Positions 34,823 to 45,101 of a DNA stretch of 64,000 nt are shown here, piece by piece; position 1 is the first letter of the stretch, and each line of letters begins with the position of its first letter. Made by a program: the position numbers and the translations under genes. The stretch comes from Kushneria phosphatilytica (GTDB lineage Bacteria; Pseudomonadota; Gammaproteobacteria; Pseudomonadales; Halomonadaceae): assembly GCF_008247605.1 (NCBI RefSeq), contig NZ_CP043420.1, positions 1,612,001-1,676,000 of the forward strand, read 5' to 3'. Under the pieces are notes generated by a model, which saw only the letters and a program-made list of their open reading frames with translations, was not told the origin of the DNA and did not search any database.

Positions 34823-35905
34823 TTACTGTTGCTCGCTCGATCGCTTCCTGAGCGTTTCCACCAGCTTGTCACTCATATCTGTCAGAATGCGTTCGGTCGT
34901 TGGCCAGTCGATGCAGGCATCCGTGATCGAGACACCATACTCGAGCTCGGATGGATCTGCGGGCAACTTCTGGGCGCCCCAGTTGATATGCGATTCCAGC
35001 ATTATTCCTATGATCGAGTGATTGCCCTCGAGGATTTGCTGAGTGATGTTGTCCAGCACCAGCGGTTGCAGTGCGGGATCCTTGTTGGAGTTGGCATGAG
35101 AGCAATCGACCATCAGATTGGGCCGTAGTCCGGCCTTTTCCAGTTCCTGTTCGGCCAGCGCGATGCTGACGCTATCGTAATTGGGCTTGCCGTTGCCACC
35201 GCGCAGTACGACATGTCCCCAGGGATTGCCGCGAGTTCGGATAATAGAGACCTGGCCCTGTTGGTTGATTCCCAGGAAATTATGGGGGTGGGCCACTGAT
35301 TTCAATGCATTGACTGCTACGTCGAGACTGCCATCGGTGCCGTTCTTGAAGCCGACTGGACCCGAGAGTCCCGAGGCCATCTCGCGATGCGTCTGTGATT
35401 CAGTGGTACGAGCGCCAATCGCCGACCAGCTGATGCAATCCTGAAGATACTGCGGCGAAATCGGATCCAGTGCTTCGGTAGCCAGTGGCAGTCCCATTTC
35501 GCAGAGTTCCACCAGTAGACCGCGTGCGATATGCAGTCCTTCCTCGATGGCAAACGAGTCATTGAGATGCGGATCGTTGATCAATCCTTTCCAGCCGGTC
35601 GTGGTGCGGGGCTTCTCGAAATAGACCCGCATGACAATGAACAGGCTGTCACTGACCCGGTCGGCAAGTGCCTTCAGACGTTTGCCATAATCCCGAGCCG
35701 CATCCACATCATGAATCGAACAGGGGCCAATGACCACCAGCAGCCGTGGGTCCCGGCCATCGAGAATACGCGCAATGGTTTCGCGACTGTCAATGACGGT
35801 GTTTTCCGCAGATTCGCTGAGTGGGATGTCACGCTTGAGTGCATCAGGCGTGATCAGCACATCCTGAGCAGTGACGTTCAGGTTGTTGATTCTCTGTTCG
35901 GACAT
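34823..35905 (-). CDS. 3-deoxy-7-phosphoheptulonate synthase, type I (AroF/AroG/AroH family)
   Basis: The first enzyme of the shikimate pathway, joining phosphoenolpyruvate and erythrose 4-phosphate. The 360-residue protein has VVIGPCSIHD with the metal-binding Cys, FEKPRTTTGWKGLINDP, the KNGTDGS segment and DCSHANSNKD. Which amino acid inhibits it (Tyr, Phe or Trp) cannot be read reliably, so no isoform letter is given. The ATG at 35905 begins MSEQRINNLNV, like relatives; an upstream start at 35950 is less likely. It diverges from the sigma-E operon. Confidence 0.93.
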   Translation of the reverse strand: MSEQRINNLNVTAQDVLITPDALKRDIPLSESAENTVIDSRETIARILDGRDPRLLVVIGPCSIHDVDAARDYGKRLKALADRVSDSLFIVMRVYFEKPRTTTGWKGLINDPHLNDSFAIEEGLHIARGLLVELCEMGLPLATEALDPISPQYLQDCISWSAIGARTTESQTHREMASGLSGPVGFKNGTDGSLDVAVNALKSVAHPHNFLGINQQGQVSIIRTRGNPWGHVVLRGGNGKPNYDSVSIALAEQELEKAGLRPNLMVDCSHANSNKDPALQPLVLDNITQQILEGNHSIIGIMLESHINWGAQKLPADPSELEYGVSITDACIDWPTTERILTDMSDKLVETLRKRSSEQQ

Positions 35906-36215
35906 GATGGACCTGTACGATGAGTGCCGGGCGGGTTTTGGGCGAGTCAATCCGTATCGCCACCGGGAGCTGGACGGTTACAGGGTAATGTTAACATGGA
36001 ACTTTGATTCGCCAACGCAGTCACATGAGATCTCTTGGGCCGGTTTCGCTTGATGGAGCGAAAATAAAGGGGAACACTGTTAATAGATGATGACGACCCG
36101 GGTGCCAGGTTAACGCCATGATAGCAATACGACTGTCCCATTCGACGGGAACCCACATGTTACTGTCCGGGTCGAAGTGCCCAGCTCACCGGACTCTCCA
36201 GCCGGGGGGGAACGG
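35906..36215. other. Divergent intergenic region before the sigma-E operon
   Basis: About 310 bp without a gene. It contains two sigma-E-type -35 elements reading toward rpoE: a perfect GGAACTT at 35998-36004 with a poor -10, and GGAAC at 36148 with a better -10. It also must hold the promoter of the DAHP synthase gene. Confidence 0.5.
36148..36176 (+). promoter_or_regulatory. Possible sigma-E (AlgU)-dependent promoter of the rpoE operon
   Basis: GGAACCC (36148-36154), a 17-bp spacer and TCGAA (36172-36176) resemble the RpoE/AlgU consensus GGAACTT-N16/17-TCtrA. Self-activation of rpoE/algU is known in E. coli and Pseudomonas. An alternative upstream copy has a perfect -35 GGAACTT at 35998-36004 followed by TCACA after 16 bp. 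Confidence 0.35.
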
Positions 36216-36821
36216 ATGGGCGTGAGGGAAACCGATGCACAGCTGGTAGATCGAGCTCAGAAAGGGGATTCACGAGCCTTCGATCTGCTCGTCAAGAAAT
36301 ATCAGCACAAAATCATTGGTCTGATTGGCCGCTACGTGCACGATCAGGCCGAAGTTTACGATGTGGCCCAGGAAGCCTTCATCAAGGCCTATCGGGCATT
36401 GCCACGTTTTCGTAATGAAAGTGCGTTTTATACGTGGATATATCGAATCGCCATCAATACGGCCAAGAATCATCTGGTTGCTCGCGGACGACGTCCGCCG
36501 GGTAATGATCTGGACATCAGCGATGCTGAACTTGTGGATACCAGTGGTCGTCTCTCCGATATTGATACTCCGGAGGCTGCCATTGCCCGTGATCAGCTGG
36601 AGGCCGTGGTATTCGAAGCGATTAATAATCTGCCGGAAGATCTTCGCACTGCAATTACGCTGCGTGAATTTGATGGGCTGGCCTATGAAGATATTGCTCA
36701 GATCATGCAGTGTCCGGTAGGCACTGTGCGCTCACGTATCTTTCGGGCCAGAGAAGCAGTGGATAACCGTATTCGTCCACTGCTGTATCCGGAACAGGCG
36801 GATAATGTGGTGCATGAGTAG
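36216..36821 (+). CDS. rpoE: Envelope-stress sigma factor RpoE/AlgU
   Basis: An extracytoplasmic-function sigma factor of 201 residues. Region 2 contains DVAQEAFIKAYRALPRFR and YTWIYRIAINTAKNHL, and region 4 contains PEDLRTAITLREFDGLAYEDIA and CPVGTVRSRIFRAREA, nearly identical in pattern to E. coli RpoE and Pseudomonas AlgU. The ATG at 36216 follows a G-rich ribosome site. Downstream genes encode its membrane anti-sigma factor and the periplasmic regulator, so its release depends on envelope stress. Confidence 0.97.
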   Translation: MGVRETDAQLVDRAQKGDSRAFDLLVKKYQHKIIGLIGRYVHDQAEVYDVAQEAFIKAYRALPRFRNESAFYTWIYRIAINTAKNHLVARGRRPPGNDLDISDAELVDTSGRLSDIDTPEAAIARDQLEAVVFEAINNLPEDLRTAITLREFDGLAYEDIAQIMQCPVGTVRSRIFRAREAVDNRIRPLLYPEQADNVVHE

Positions 36822-36920
36822 TTGGCCAGGTCGAATACACACAGTGACTAAACTTGTCGGCGTTTTCGGTGTCAATGAATGTAGTGGCAAATCGATCACG
36901 CCGAGTGTGAGGGTTTTGGG

Positions 36921-37586
36921 ATGAATCAGAAGGTACGGGAATCACTGTCCGCGCTGATGGATGGCGAGAGTGATGAACTCGAACTGCGGCGGGTGTTGAA
37001 ATCCCTTGATGCCGCGCCCGAGGAAGCCGATACCTGGCGTCGTTATCACCTGGTGCGCAGTGCCATCGGTCGTGAGCGCGATATCGATGTGAGCGTCGAT
37101 ATCTCGGCAGCGGTGGCAGCGCGGATCAGCGAGGAAACGTCGTCGGCAGGCGATGACTCCGAAAGCGCTCCCGGGCGACGGTCGACCCCGTTTTCATTCG
37201 TGGGCAGCGCTGCCATTGCTGCAGCTGTCAGCCTGATGGTCATTACCGGGGTGCAGGTCTATCGGGGTGGCCAAAGCAGTGAGTCGGGCATGTCAGAGCT
37301 GGCTACTCAGGGTGAATCCCGGGACTGGTCGGCCTCGCGTGCTGGTAACAATGTCGAGCCGGCGGCAATGAATCGTTCCGCGCAAGGCGGTGCCATGACA
37401 GTAGGGGCAACACCTGCCTGGCTCATGGCTTCCGATCAGGCACGGCCACAGGATGAGCGTGCTCAGGCGAAGATTCTGCAGAGCTATCTGAATCGCCATG
37501 TAGAGCAGGCCGGATATCACGTTAGCAATAGCTGGATGCCGGTGGTACAACCTGCCGACGGTAACCGTGCCACGAGTCAGCCCTGA
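36921..37586 (+). CDS. rseA: Anti-sigma-E factor RseA/MucA
   Basis: A 221-residue single-pass inner-membrane protein that holds RpoE inactive. The N-terminal cytoplasmic domain begins NQKVRESLSALMDGESDELELRR-like (RseA_N pattern) with WRRYHLVRSAI; a membrane helix is at about residues 93-115 (SAAIAAAVSLMVITGV); the periplasmic part ends with a segment near YHVSNSWMPVV. Stress should lead to cleavage by DegS-like and RseP-like proteases, which are not encoded here. It lies 99 bp after rpoE and ends directly at rseB. Confidence 0.9.
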   Translation: MNQKVRESLSALMDGESDELELRRVLKSLDAAPEEADTWRRYHLVRSAIGRERDIDVSVDISAAVAARISEETSSAGDDSESAPGRRSTPFSFVGSAAIAAAVSLMVITGVQVYRGGQSSESGMSELATQGESRDWSASRAGNNVEPAAMNRSAQGGAMTVGATPAWLMASDQARPQDERAQAKILQSYLNRHVEQAGYHVSNSWMPVVQPADGNRATSQP

Positions 37587-38588
37587 ATGCGTCGCTGGTT
37601 TGGTGCTTCGTTGCTTGGTGCTTTGCTTTCCGGGCTGCCATTGGCAGTCCTGGCGGGCGAAAGCATTGATTGTGGTGCTCTGAAGGATCAACCTCGCCCC
37701 CGACAAGCGAGTCAGTGGTTTGCCAATAGTATAGTGGCAGGACGCTGTTATGAATTTCGGGCGCGTGCCATGCGTATTGGGCCCGGTGGTATTCGTACGG
37801 TCGAGATAGAACATCGGGTTGATCATCAGGGGGAACAGGAAACCACACGCTTTCTGGATGGCCCGCATCCTGATACTCGTCGCAATCTTCACCTCGATCG
37901 ATACTGGCAGGTCGCTTCCGAGGCACTGGATCGGGCCAATGGGAAGAAGAGTGATGCTGTCGCTGCGATGCAGCAACACTACCGATTTCGCACTATTGGA
38001 CACGATCGGATCGCGGATCGTGAAACAGTAGTCATTGACATCATTCCACGTGATGGATTGCGTTTCGGCCATCGTATCTGGCTGGATCAGGCCACCAGTC
38101 TGCTACTGAAGCAGCAACTCTTTGGTCAGCATGGAGAGCCGTTGGAAGTGGTGCAAATGGCCAGTCTGAATGATGTCAGTCTATTCAGCGGTCAGGTCCC
38201 TCTGCCCGGATACCATCCGTTGCCTGAAAAAAGCTGGTCACCGCAATGGATCCCACCAGGCTTCTATCCGCAGCCGGTCGATAGTGAAGTTACTGTTGAC
38301 GGCATTACCATGCATCGACAGCTCTATAGTGATGGTCTCTCCACACTGAGCGTCTTTCTCGGCCCCATCAATCAGTCCGTTTCGCTACGTGAAGGTGTTC
38401 ATCAACTGGGTAATTTTCGTGCTGCCTCCCGGCATCTGACCCATGACCAACAGACCTGGCAACTGGTCGCAGTAGGTGAAGTTCCCACCGAAGTCCTCAC
38501 GCATACCGTAGCGGGTATCGACTGGTCCCCCGATCCGGCTCGGGCTGCCCGGGCCGCTTCTGCCTCGGCTTCTGATACCTCTCCCTGA
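37587..38588 (+). CDS. rseB: Periplasmic sigma-E regulator RseB/MucB
   Basis: A 333-residue exported protein with a signal peptide (FGASLLGALLSGLPLAVLAG) and the two-domain MucB/RseB fold: an N-terminal LolA-like domain (VEIEHRVDHQGEQETTRFLDG) and a C-terminal domain with WSPQWIPPGFYP and LYSDGLSTLSVF. It binds the periplasmic part of RseA and shields it from the site-1 protease until lipoprotein or lipopolysaccharide signals release it. The ATG starts immediately after the rseA stop. Confidence 0.94.
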   Translation: MRRWFGASLLGALLSGLPLAVLAGESIDCGALKDQPRPRQASQWFANSIVAGRCYEFRARAMRIGPGGIRTVEIEHRVDHQGEQETTRFLDGPHPDTRRNLHLDRYWQVASEALDRANGKKSDAVAAMQQHYRFRTIGHDRIADRETVVIDIIPRDGLRFGHRIWLDQATSLLLKQQLFGQHGEPLEVVQMASLNDVSLFSGQVPLPGYHPLPEKSWSPQWIPPGFYPQPVDSEVTVDGITMHRQLYSDGLSTLSVFLGPINQSVSLREGVHQLGNFRAASRHLTHDQQTWQLVAVGEVPTEVLTHTVAGIDWSPDPARAARAASASASDTSP

Positions 38589-38683
38589 TCCGCCTTGCTC
38601 CTGCATGATTGTTTACAGGTCCGGCGCCAGACGATTTCAATGGTGGCTGATATTCTCGAGTCATCGGAATTGTAACCAGCTGT

Positions 38684-38710
38684 GAACCAATTGACCCGAC
38701 AGGCGTCAAT
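38684..38710 (+). promoter_or_regulatory. Weak sigma-E-like element before the DegP-type protease gene
   Basis: GAACCAA (38684-38690), 15 bp and TCAAT (38706-38710) loosely resemble an RpoE promoter, 110 bp before the protease gene. An own promoter is plausible because a 231-bp gap separates the gene from rseB. Confidence 0.2.
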
Positions 38711-38819
38711 AGGATGAGTGCAGCTGTCGAATCATGCTCCCGCGGGCATTCATTCGACAGGGCACCTGTTTGAACAGTTTGGATATGAATGATCCTTTCA
38801 GCGCTCAGGAGCCTGATCG

Positions 38820-40325
38820 ATGATGTATCGACTAACATTGTCCCGTGTGCCTGCCTCTGTCAGCTCCGGGGTCGCTCTGCGGCAACTGTATTACTGGTTG
38901 GCAGCCTGCATGTTACTGCTGGCTATCCCGGGGTTGGCAACGCCAGCCCATGCGGCTGACGATACCGCCCTTCGCAAGGGATTACCGGATTTCACCAGTC
39001 TGGTGAAACAGGCTGCACCTGCAGTCGTCAATATTTCCACGACCCGCGAGATCAGTAATGGCGGCATGGGTCCTGATGCCCAACTGCCGGAAATCTTCCG
39101 CCATTTTTTCGGTGACCAGATGCCTCCGGGATTTGATCAGGGGCAGAATGGCCGTGGTAGCGAAGAACTGCATTCACTGGGTTCCGGCTTCATCATCAGT
39201 CATGATGGTTATATTCTGACCAATGCGCATGTGGTTGATGATGCTGATCAGATCAAGGTACGGCTCAATGATCGGCGTGAACTTGATGCCAAACTGATCG
39301 GCAAGGACAAGAAAACCGATATCGCGTTGTTGAAGGTCGATGCCAATGACCTGCCGACATTGAATATCGGTGATTCCGATTCACTTCAAACCGGAGAGTG
39401 GGTAGCGGCCATCGGATCTCCATTCGGGTTCGATCATTCGGTGACGGCCGGGATCGTCAGCGCCATCAATCGCACGCTACCCAGTGAGACCTATGTCCCG
39501 TTCATTCAGACTGATGTTGCCATCAACCCGGGCAACTCCGGCGGGCCGCTGTTCAATCTCGATGGCAAGGTGGTTGGCATCAATTCGCAGATCTTCACTC
39601 GAAGCGGTGGCTTCATGGGAGTGTCATTCGCCATTCCAATCAATGTCGCCATGAACGTTGCTGATCAGCTCAAGAAAAACGGTCATGTCAGTCGTGGCTG
39701 GCTGGGTGTGGTCATCCAGCCTGTGTCGCGTGATCTGGCGGACTCCTTTGGACTGGATGAGGCGCGTGGCGCGCTGATCGCTCAGGTTGCGCCTGATAGC
39801 CCTGCAGCAAAGGCAGGTCTGCAGTCCGGTGATATTATTCTCTCGGCCGAAGGCAAGGATATTTCGAGCTCTGATGTTCTGCCGCGGATCATTGGCAAGG
39901 TTTCACCCGGCGATACGGTTGATCTCAAGCTGTTGCGCAACGGTGATCAGCAAAGCGTCACCGTCAAGGTCGGTAATTGGCCTGATGAAGATGACAGTGG
40001 TGATGTTGATAGCGGCCAGCACAATAATCAGCCCAGCATGGGGCTGGCAGTTTCCAACCTCAATGCGGATCAGCTAGGACAGCTGGAGGTGGATCACGGC
40101 GTGCTGGTACAGCAGGTTGACTCTCGCGGTGCAGCTGCCAGAGCCGGCATTCAGCGTGGTGATGTGATTGTTGAGGTCAATCGCCAGGAGATTGATTCGG
40201 TCTCGAAACTGCGCGATGTCGTTGAGAAGCTGCCAAAAGACAAGGCGGTACCAGTGCGTATTTCGAGAAATGGCACACCGTTGTTCGTGGCTCTGCGCCT
40301 GCAGGCCGAACAGAACAACAAGTAA
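38820..40325 (+). CDS. Periplasmic Do-family serine protease MucD/DegP
   Basis: A 501-residue HtrA-type protease and chaperone. A signal peptide is visible (YYWLAACMLLLAIPGLATPAHA). The trypsin-like catalytic triad is His in ILTNAHVV, Asp in DIALLKV and Ser in NPGNSGGPL. Two PDZ domains follow (about 290-380 and 400-500). It degrades misfolded envelope proteins and, as MucD in Pseudomonas, lowers signalling to AlgU. The ATG follows AGGAG. The usual mucC gene between mucB and mucD is missing. Confidence 0.95.
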   Translation: MMYRLTLSRVPASVSSGVALRQLYYWLAACMLLLAIPGLATPAHAADDTALRKGLPDFTSLVKQAAPAVVNISTTREISNGGMGPDAQLPEIFRHFFGDQMPPGFDQGQNGRGSEELHSLGSGFIISHDGYILTNAHVVDDADQIKVRLNDRRELDAKLIGKDKKTDIALLKVDANDLPTLNIGDSDSLQTGEWVAAIGSPFGFDHSVTAGIVSAINRTLPSETYVPFIQTDVAINPGNSGGPLFNLDGKVVGINSQIFTRSGGFMGVSFAIPINVAMNVADQLKKNGHVSRGWLGVVIQPVSRDLADSFGLDEARGALIAQVAPDSPAAKAGLQSGDIILSAEGKDISSSDVLPRIIGKVSPGDTVDLKLLRNGDQQSVTVKVGNWPDEDDSGDVDSGQHNNQPSMGLAVSNLNADQLGQLEVDHGVLVQQVDSRGAAARAGIQRGDVIVEVNRQEIDSVSKLRDVVEKLPKDKAVPVRISRNGTPLFVALRLQAEQNNK

Positions 40326-40378
40326 CGCTGGATGACCGATGGTGGCCTGTCCATCACTGGATGGGGGCGCGTCAATGC

Positions 40379-40413
40379 CAGGGCCGGTATCCGCACAGCG
40401 GATACCGGCCCTG
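40379..40413. terminator. Perfect 16-bp hairpin between mucD and lepA
   Basis: The 16-base arms 40379-40394 and 40398-40413 are exact complements around the loop ACA, GC-rich at the base. It is followed by AATATATG rather than a T-run. Its position suits a terminator of the sigma-E operon. Confidence 0.55.
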
Positions 40414-40491
40414 AATATATGCAAGTGATGACAATTGTCTCGTTCCGCTGCCTGGTAATCGACATAGATGGTCGCTGAGCGTCTTAATCGA

Positions 40492-40497
40492 TACAAT
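40492..40497 (+). promoter_or_regulatory. Possible -10 box of a lepA promoter
   Basis: TACAAT at 40492-40497 lies 81 bp before lepA and after the strong hairpin. No good -35 box is at the right distance. Confidence 0.25.
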
Positions 40498-40577
40498 GCC
40501 GTCCAATCATGTCAGCCTGGCTGACCTATCCTGCAGAACGTGTACCCATGCATGTACACAAAGGCGCAATAGACTAC

Positions 40578-42395
40578 ATGGCAAATGACGCAAGTGACGG
40601 AAAATTAAAGCACATTCGCAACTTTTCGATCATTGCCCACATTGATCACGGCAAGTCGACGCTGGCTGACCGCATTATTCAGATCTGTGGTGGCCTGAGT
40701 GAGCGCGAGATCAAGGAACAAGTGCTGGATTCGATGGATCTCGAGCGCGAGCGCGGAATTACCATCAAGGCCCAGTCGGTGACACTGGATTACACCGCCG
40801 AGGATGGTAGCGTCTACCAGCTCAACTTCATCGACACGCCCGGCCACGTCGATTTTTCCTATGAAGTGTCGCGTTCGCTTTATGCCTGCGAAGGTGCGCT
40901 GCTGGTAGTCGATGCCGGACAGGGGGTTGAAGCCCAGTCGGTGGCTAACTGCTATACCGCCATTGAGCAGAATCTGGAGGTCCTGCCGGTACTCAACAAG
41001 ATCGACCTGCCGCAGGCTGATCCGGAGCGAGTGGCCCATGAAATCGAAGAGATCATCGGCCTGGAAGCCACCAATGCCTGTCAGGTGTCGGCCAAGAGTG
41101 GCCTGGGCATGGAAGCACTGCTTGAGCGGCTGATCACCGATATTCCGGCTCCGAAGGGTGATCCTGATGCGCCAGTTCAGGCACTGATCATCGATTCCTG
41201 GTTTGACAACTATCAGGGCGTGGTATCGCTGGTGCGCCTGTTCGATGGCACCCTGAAAAAGGGCGACAGGATTCTCATGAAATCAACTGGCGGTGAGTGG
41301 GAAATTACCGATATCGGTATTTTTACACCACGTCAGAAAAGCACCGGACAATTGCGAGCCGGTGAGGTCGGGTTTGTGATCGCCGGCATCAAGGACATCC
41401 ATGGTGCTCCGGTGGGGGACACCATTACGCATGCCAAAACGCCTCAGGTAGAGCGTCTCCCCGGCTTTCAAAAGGTCAAGCCGCAGGTCTATGCCGGCAT
41501 GTTCCCGATCAGCTCCGATGATTACGAGGAGTTCCGTGATGCCCTGGAAAAGCTGGCGCTCAATGATGCGTCGCTGGACTACATTCCGGAGAACTCCGAT
41601 GCGCTTGGCTTCGGCTTTCGTGTCGGCTTTCTTGGCACGCTCCACATGGAGATCATTCAGGAGCGTCTCGAGCGTGAATACAATCTTGATCTGCTGACCA
41701 CTGCGCCCACTGTAATCTATGAGTTGCTCATGGAAGACGGTGAGATGGTATATGTTTCAAACCCCTCCAAATTGCCCGATATGGGCTCGGTCAGCGAGAT
41801 TCGTGAACCGATCGTGCGGGCCAGCATCCTGGTGCCCCAGGAGTTTGTCGGTAATGTCATCAACGAGTGTGTGACAAGACGTGGTGTTCAGCTTGACATG
41901 CAGGTGCTGGGTAACCAGATGCAGCTGACCTATGAGTTGCCGATGAGTGAAGTGGTAATGGATTTCTTCGATCGCTTGAAATCGATTTCCAAAGGCTATG
42001 CTTCGCTGGAATACAACTTCGAGCGCTTTGAAGCCGCGAAGCTGGCACGCCTGGATGTACTGATCAATGGGGACCGGGTCGATGCTCTGGCCACGATCGT
42101 ACATCGTGATCAGGCGCACTCCCGTGGGCGTATTCTGGTCGAAAAAATGCAGGAGATGGTGCCTCGGCAGATGTTCGATGTCGCCATTCAGGCTGCTCTT
42201 GGAGGCCACATCGTGGCTCGCTCGACGGTCAAGGCGCTCCGCAAGAATGTGACTGCCAAATGTTATGGCGGCGATGTCTCGCGTAAACGCAAGCTGCTTG
42301 ATCGACAGAAACAGGGCAAGAAACGCATGAAACAGGTCGGCCGGGTAGAAATCCCTCAGGATGCCTTCCTTGCAGTGCTCAAGGTCAATGATTGA
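40578..42395 (+). CDS. lepA: Elongation factor 4 (LepA)
   Basis: A ribosome-bound GTPase of 605 residues that aids translation initiation or back-translocation. G1 is AHIDHGKST, with [23 protein letters not shown] and SAKSG completing the G motifs; the C-terminal LepA domain ends with [20 protein letters not shown], the family hallmark. The ATG at 40578 gives the N-terminus [17 protein letters not shown], matching relatives; in-frame ATGs at 40548 and 40509 are less likely. The lepA-lepB pair is conserved. Confidence 0.96.
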   Translation: MANDASDGKLKHIRNFSIIAHIDHGKSTLADRIIQICGGLSEREIKEQVLDSMDLERERGITIKAQSVTLDYTAEDGSVYQLNFIDTPGHVDFSYEVSRSLYACEGALLVVDAGQGVEAQSVANCYTAIEQNLEVLPVLNKIDLPQADPERVAHEIEEIIGLEATNACQVSAKSGLGMEALLERLITDIPAPKGDPDAPVQALIIDSWFDNYQGVVSLVRLFDGTLKKGDRILMKSTGGEWEITDIGIFTPRQKSTGQLRAGEVGFVIAGIKDIHGAPVGDTITHAKTPQVERLPGFQKVKPQVYAGMFPISSDDYEEFRDALEKLALNDASLDYIPENSDALGFGFRVGFLGTLHMEIIQERLEREYNLDLLTTAPTVIYELLMEDGEMVYVSNPSKLPDMGSVSEIREPIVRASILVPQEFVGNVINECVTRRGVQLDMQVLGNQMQLTYELPMSEVVMDFFDRLKSISKGYASLEYNFERFEAAKLARLDVLINGDRVDALATIVHRDQAHSRGRILVEKMQEMVPRQMFDVAIQAALGGHIVARSTVKALRKNVTAKCYGGDVSRKRKLLDRQKQGKKRMKQVGRVEIPQDAFLAVLKVND

Positions 42396-42478
42396 GAGAC
42401 GCGCAGCGGCATGATGTTGATGCCGCTGCCGCGATAATGCGCCTGGAGCTGCAGACTCCGGACAGGAAACAGGAAGCC

Positions 42479-43297
42479 ATGATGGATTTCACCCTTTTGC
42501 TCGTGCTTGCCGTGGCCGTAACCGGTCTGATCTGGTTACTGGACCTGGTGTGGTTGCGGCGACACCGTACAGCGACCAGCCCGGCAGCCGATCATGCTGC
42601 CAGCGAATCTGCAGCGGGAACTGTCGGACGGCGGCGACGTGTCAGGGCGCATCGTGATCCATGGTATGTGGATTACGCACGCTCCTTCTTTCCGGTACTG
42701 CTGGTCGTCCTGATTCTGCGCTCCTTCGTGATCGAGCCCTTTCAGATTCCATCGGGATCAATGCGACCGACGCTGAAAGTGGGCGATTTCATTGTGGTCA
42801 GCAAATTCGCCTATGGCCTGCGTCTGCCGGTCATTCATACGAAGATTCTTGACGTTGGCGAACCCCAGCGTGGCGATATCATGGTGTTTCGTTTTCCGCA
42901 GGATCCGGATGTTGATTTCATCAAGCGGGTCATCGGCGTGCCCGGTGATCATATCCGCTATGAAAACAAGCAGCTCTACGTTAATGGCAAGCCTGTACCC
43001 AAGGAGTTGCTCAATGATGCGCCGGCCGCCAATCCCGATGAAAATCTGCTGCAGGAACACCTGTCCGGCCATGATCACCAGATTTATAACAACCCCAATG
43101 ATCCCGGCCCGCAAATGCGCGAAATTACAGTACCACCGGGTCACTATTTCATGATGGGGGACAACCGGGATCATTCGAATGACAGCCGCTACTGGGGCTT
43201 CGTACCGGAGCGGGATATAGTTGGCAAGGCCTTTGCCGTCTGGATGCACTGGAAGGGCGGGTTGCCCGATTTTACCCAGGCGCGTCTGTTGCACTGA
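42479..43297 (+). CDS. lepB: Signal peptidase I
   Basis: Removes signal peptides of exported proteins. The 272-residue protein has two N-terminal membrane helices ([20 protein letters not shown] and, after a basic loop, [17 protein letters not shown]). The catalytic Ser is in PSGSMRPTL and the Lys in [11 protein letters not shown]. Box E is [17 protein letters not shown]. ATGs at 42479 and 42482 are both possible after AGGAAG. The longer frame back to 42392 is not supported. Confidence 0.95.
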   Translation: MMDFTLLLVLAVAVTGLIWLLDLVWLRRHRTATSPAADHAASESAAGTVGRRRRVRAHRDPWYVDYARSFFPVLLVVLILRSFVIEPFQIPSGSMRPTLKVGDFIVVSKFAYGLRLPVIHTKILDVGEPQRGDIMVFRFPQDPDVDFIKRVIGVPGDHIRYENKQLYVNGKPVPKELLNDAPAANPDENLLQEHLSGHDHQIYNNPNDPGPQMREITVPPGHYFMMGDNRDHSNDSRYWGFVPERDIVGKAFAVWMHWKGGLPDFTQARLLH

Positions 43298-43362
43298 AAC
43301 AAGATGGCACAACGTTTAGCGAGAACATTAATGAGCAGCATGAACCTGACGCGGAGGAAGCG

Positions 43363-44067
43363 GTGAGCAGCTCATTCGATGATCTGAGCCGCCGACTCGG
43401 CTATTCATTCAATAAGCCCGATTGGCTCGAACTGGCGCTGACACATCGCAGCTTCGGTGGTCAGAACAACGAGCGATTGGAGTTTCTGGGTGATTCGATT
43501 GTCAACTTCGTAGTGGCCGAAGCGCTGTTTGCGCGCTTTCCTCAGGCTCGTGAAGGACAGCTTTCGAGATTGCGAGCGCGTCTGGTCAAGGGGCAGACGC
43601 TGGCCGAGCTGGCCCGCGAGTTTCAGCTCGGAACAGCGCTCAGGCTTGGATCCGGTGAAATGAAAAGTGGTGGTCATCGGCGCGAGTCGATTCTTGCCGA
43701 TGCAATGGAAGCCGTGATCGGAGCGATCTATCTGGACAGTGACATGGATACGGTACGTCATCGGGTACTGTCCTGGTATGAGCACCGTCTGGAAGATCTG
43801 AACCTGCAGGATAACCAGAAGGACCCCAAAACGAGATTGCAGGAATTTCTGCAGTCACGGCAGATGGCGCTACCGCAATATGAAGTACTGGAAATAGAAG
43901 GGGAGGCGCATGCCCAGACCTTTCAGGTCAGCTGTCACGTCAGCGCTCTGGAGGGTGTCACCACGGGCAGCGGTTCCAGTCGACGTCATGCCGAACAACA
44001 GGCAGCTGAACGGGCTCTGGCGCGTCTTGAACCTGGCCACCGCTCAACCGGGGGAGAAGGCTCATGA
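43363..44067 (+). CDS. rnc: Ribonuclease III
   Basis: Double-strand-specific RNase for rRNA and mRNA processing, 234 residues. The catalytic signature [20 protein letters not shown] is visible near residue 36, the second metal-binding site [13 protein letters not shown] near 111, and a C-terminal double-stranded RNA-binding domain ([11 protein letters not shown] to the end). A GTG start at 43363 follows GGAGGAAG. The stop overlaps the era start by four bases, the conserved rnc-era coupling. Confidence 0.97.
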   Translation: MSSSFDDLSRRLGYSFNKPDWLELALTHRSFGGQNNERLEFLGDSIVNFVVAEALFARFPQAREGQLSRLRARLVKGQTLAELAREFQLGTALRLGSGEMKSGGHRRESILADAMEAVIGAIYLDSDMDTVRHRVLSWYEHRLEDLNLQDNQKDPKTRLQEFLQSRQMALPQYEVLEIEGEAHAQTFQVSCHVSALEGVTTGSGSSRRHAEQQAAERALARLEPGHRSTGGEGS

Positions 44068-44996
44068 GTGAAGACGAGATCGGGATCGATACCACGGATA
44101 GTACAAACTGTGGCTTTGTAGCGATCGTTGGTCGGCCCAATGTCGGCAAATCGACCCTGATGAACCGTATTCTGGGACAGAAGCTTTCAATCACTTCGCG
44201 ACGTCCACAGACCACTCGGCACCAGATCATGGGGGTCAAAACGGTGGCGGGTATTCAGACCATCTATGTCGATACCCCTGGCATGCATCAGATGCAGCGC
44301 GACCGTAACCGTGCCATCAATCAGTTCATGAACCAGGCGGCTGCCCAGGCACTGCGTGATGTCGACTGTGTAGTCTTTATCATCGACCGGGATCGCTGGA
44401 CGGATGAAGATGATATCGTGCTTGAGCGCCTGGCCAGTGTATCAGCGCCGGTGATTGCGGTCGTGAACAAGGTCGATCGGATGAAGGACAAATCAGCGCT
44501 GCTGCCCTGGCTGTCATCGCTGTCGCAGAAGCGTGAGTTTGCTGCCATTCTCCCGGTATCGGCACGCCACGGTACTCAGGTCGAGGAGCTCGAGGCAGAG
44601 GTGACACGGCATCTGCCGTCCAATGTTCACTTCTTTCCCGAAGATCAGGTGACCAATCGTAGCGAGCGTTTTCTGGCAGCAGAGCTGGTGCGCGAGAAAG
44701 TCATGCGTCAGCTGGGTGATGAGCTTCCCTATCAGATGACCGTGGAAATCGAGCAGTTCAGTGATGAAGGGTCGATCATTCACATTCATGCCCTGTTATT
44801 AGTGGAACGGGCGGGGCAGAAGAAAATTCTGATCGGTGAAAATGGTCAGCGTCTTAAAAAGATCGGTAGTGAAGCACGCATCGATATGGAGCGTGCCTTC
44901 GATAGCAAGGTCATGCTGAAGCTATGGGTCAAGGTTCGCAGCGGCTGGTCGGATGATGCGCGTGCGCTGAAAAGCCTGGGTTACGACCTGGACTGA
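44064..44996 (+). CDS. era: GTPase Era
   Basis: A 16S rRNA-binding GTPase for 30S subunit maturation, 310 residues. G1 is [10 protein letters not shown]3 DTPGMH, G4 NKVD and G5 VSARHG; the C-terminal KH domain contains [21 protein letters not shown]. The ATG overlaps the rnc stop (ATGA). recO follows after 105 bp with a hairpin in the gap. Confidence 0.97.
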   Translation: MSEDEIGIDTTDSTNCGFVAIVGRPNVGKSTLMNRILGQKLSITSRRPQTTRHQIMGVKTVAGIQTIYVDTPGMHQMQRDRNRAINQFMNQAAAQALRDVDCVVFIIDRDRWTDEDDIVLERLASVSAPVIAVVNKVDRMKDKSALLPWLSSLSQKREFAAILPVSARHGTQVEELEAEVTRHLPSNVHFFPEDQVTNRSERFLAAELVREKVMRQLGDELPYQMTVEIEQFSDEGSIIHIHALLLVERAGQKKILIGENGQRLKKIGSEARIDMERAFDSKVMLKLWVKVRSGWSDDARALKSLGYDLD

Positions 44997-45056
44997 TCGC
45001 AGGAAACGTCCGCAATTTGTTCCATCCGCAAATGAATAGCCCACTCGGAGCCAGCC

Positions 45057-45082
45057 ATCCCGGTTATCGGGTTGCCCGGGAT
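45057..45082 (+). other. Hairpin directly upstream of recO
   Basis: ATCCCGG (45057-45063) pairs with CCGGGAT (45076-45082), 20 bases before the recO start. It has no T-run and could mark an mRNA end after era or affect recO translation. Confidence 0.3.
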
Positions 45083-45101
45083 ATAAATGCGGAGCCTTGT
45101 C

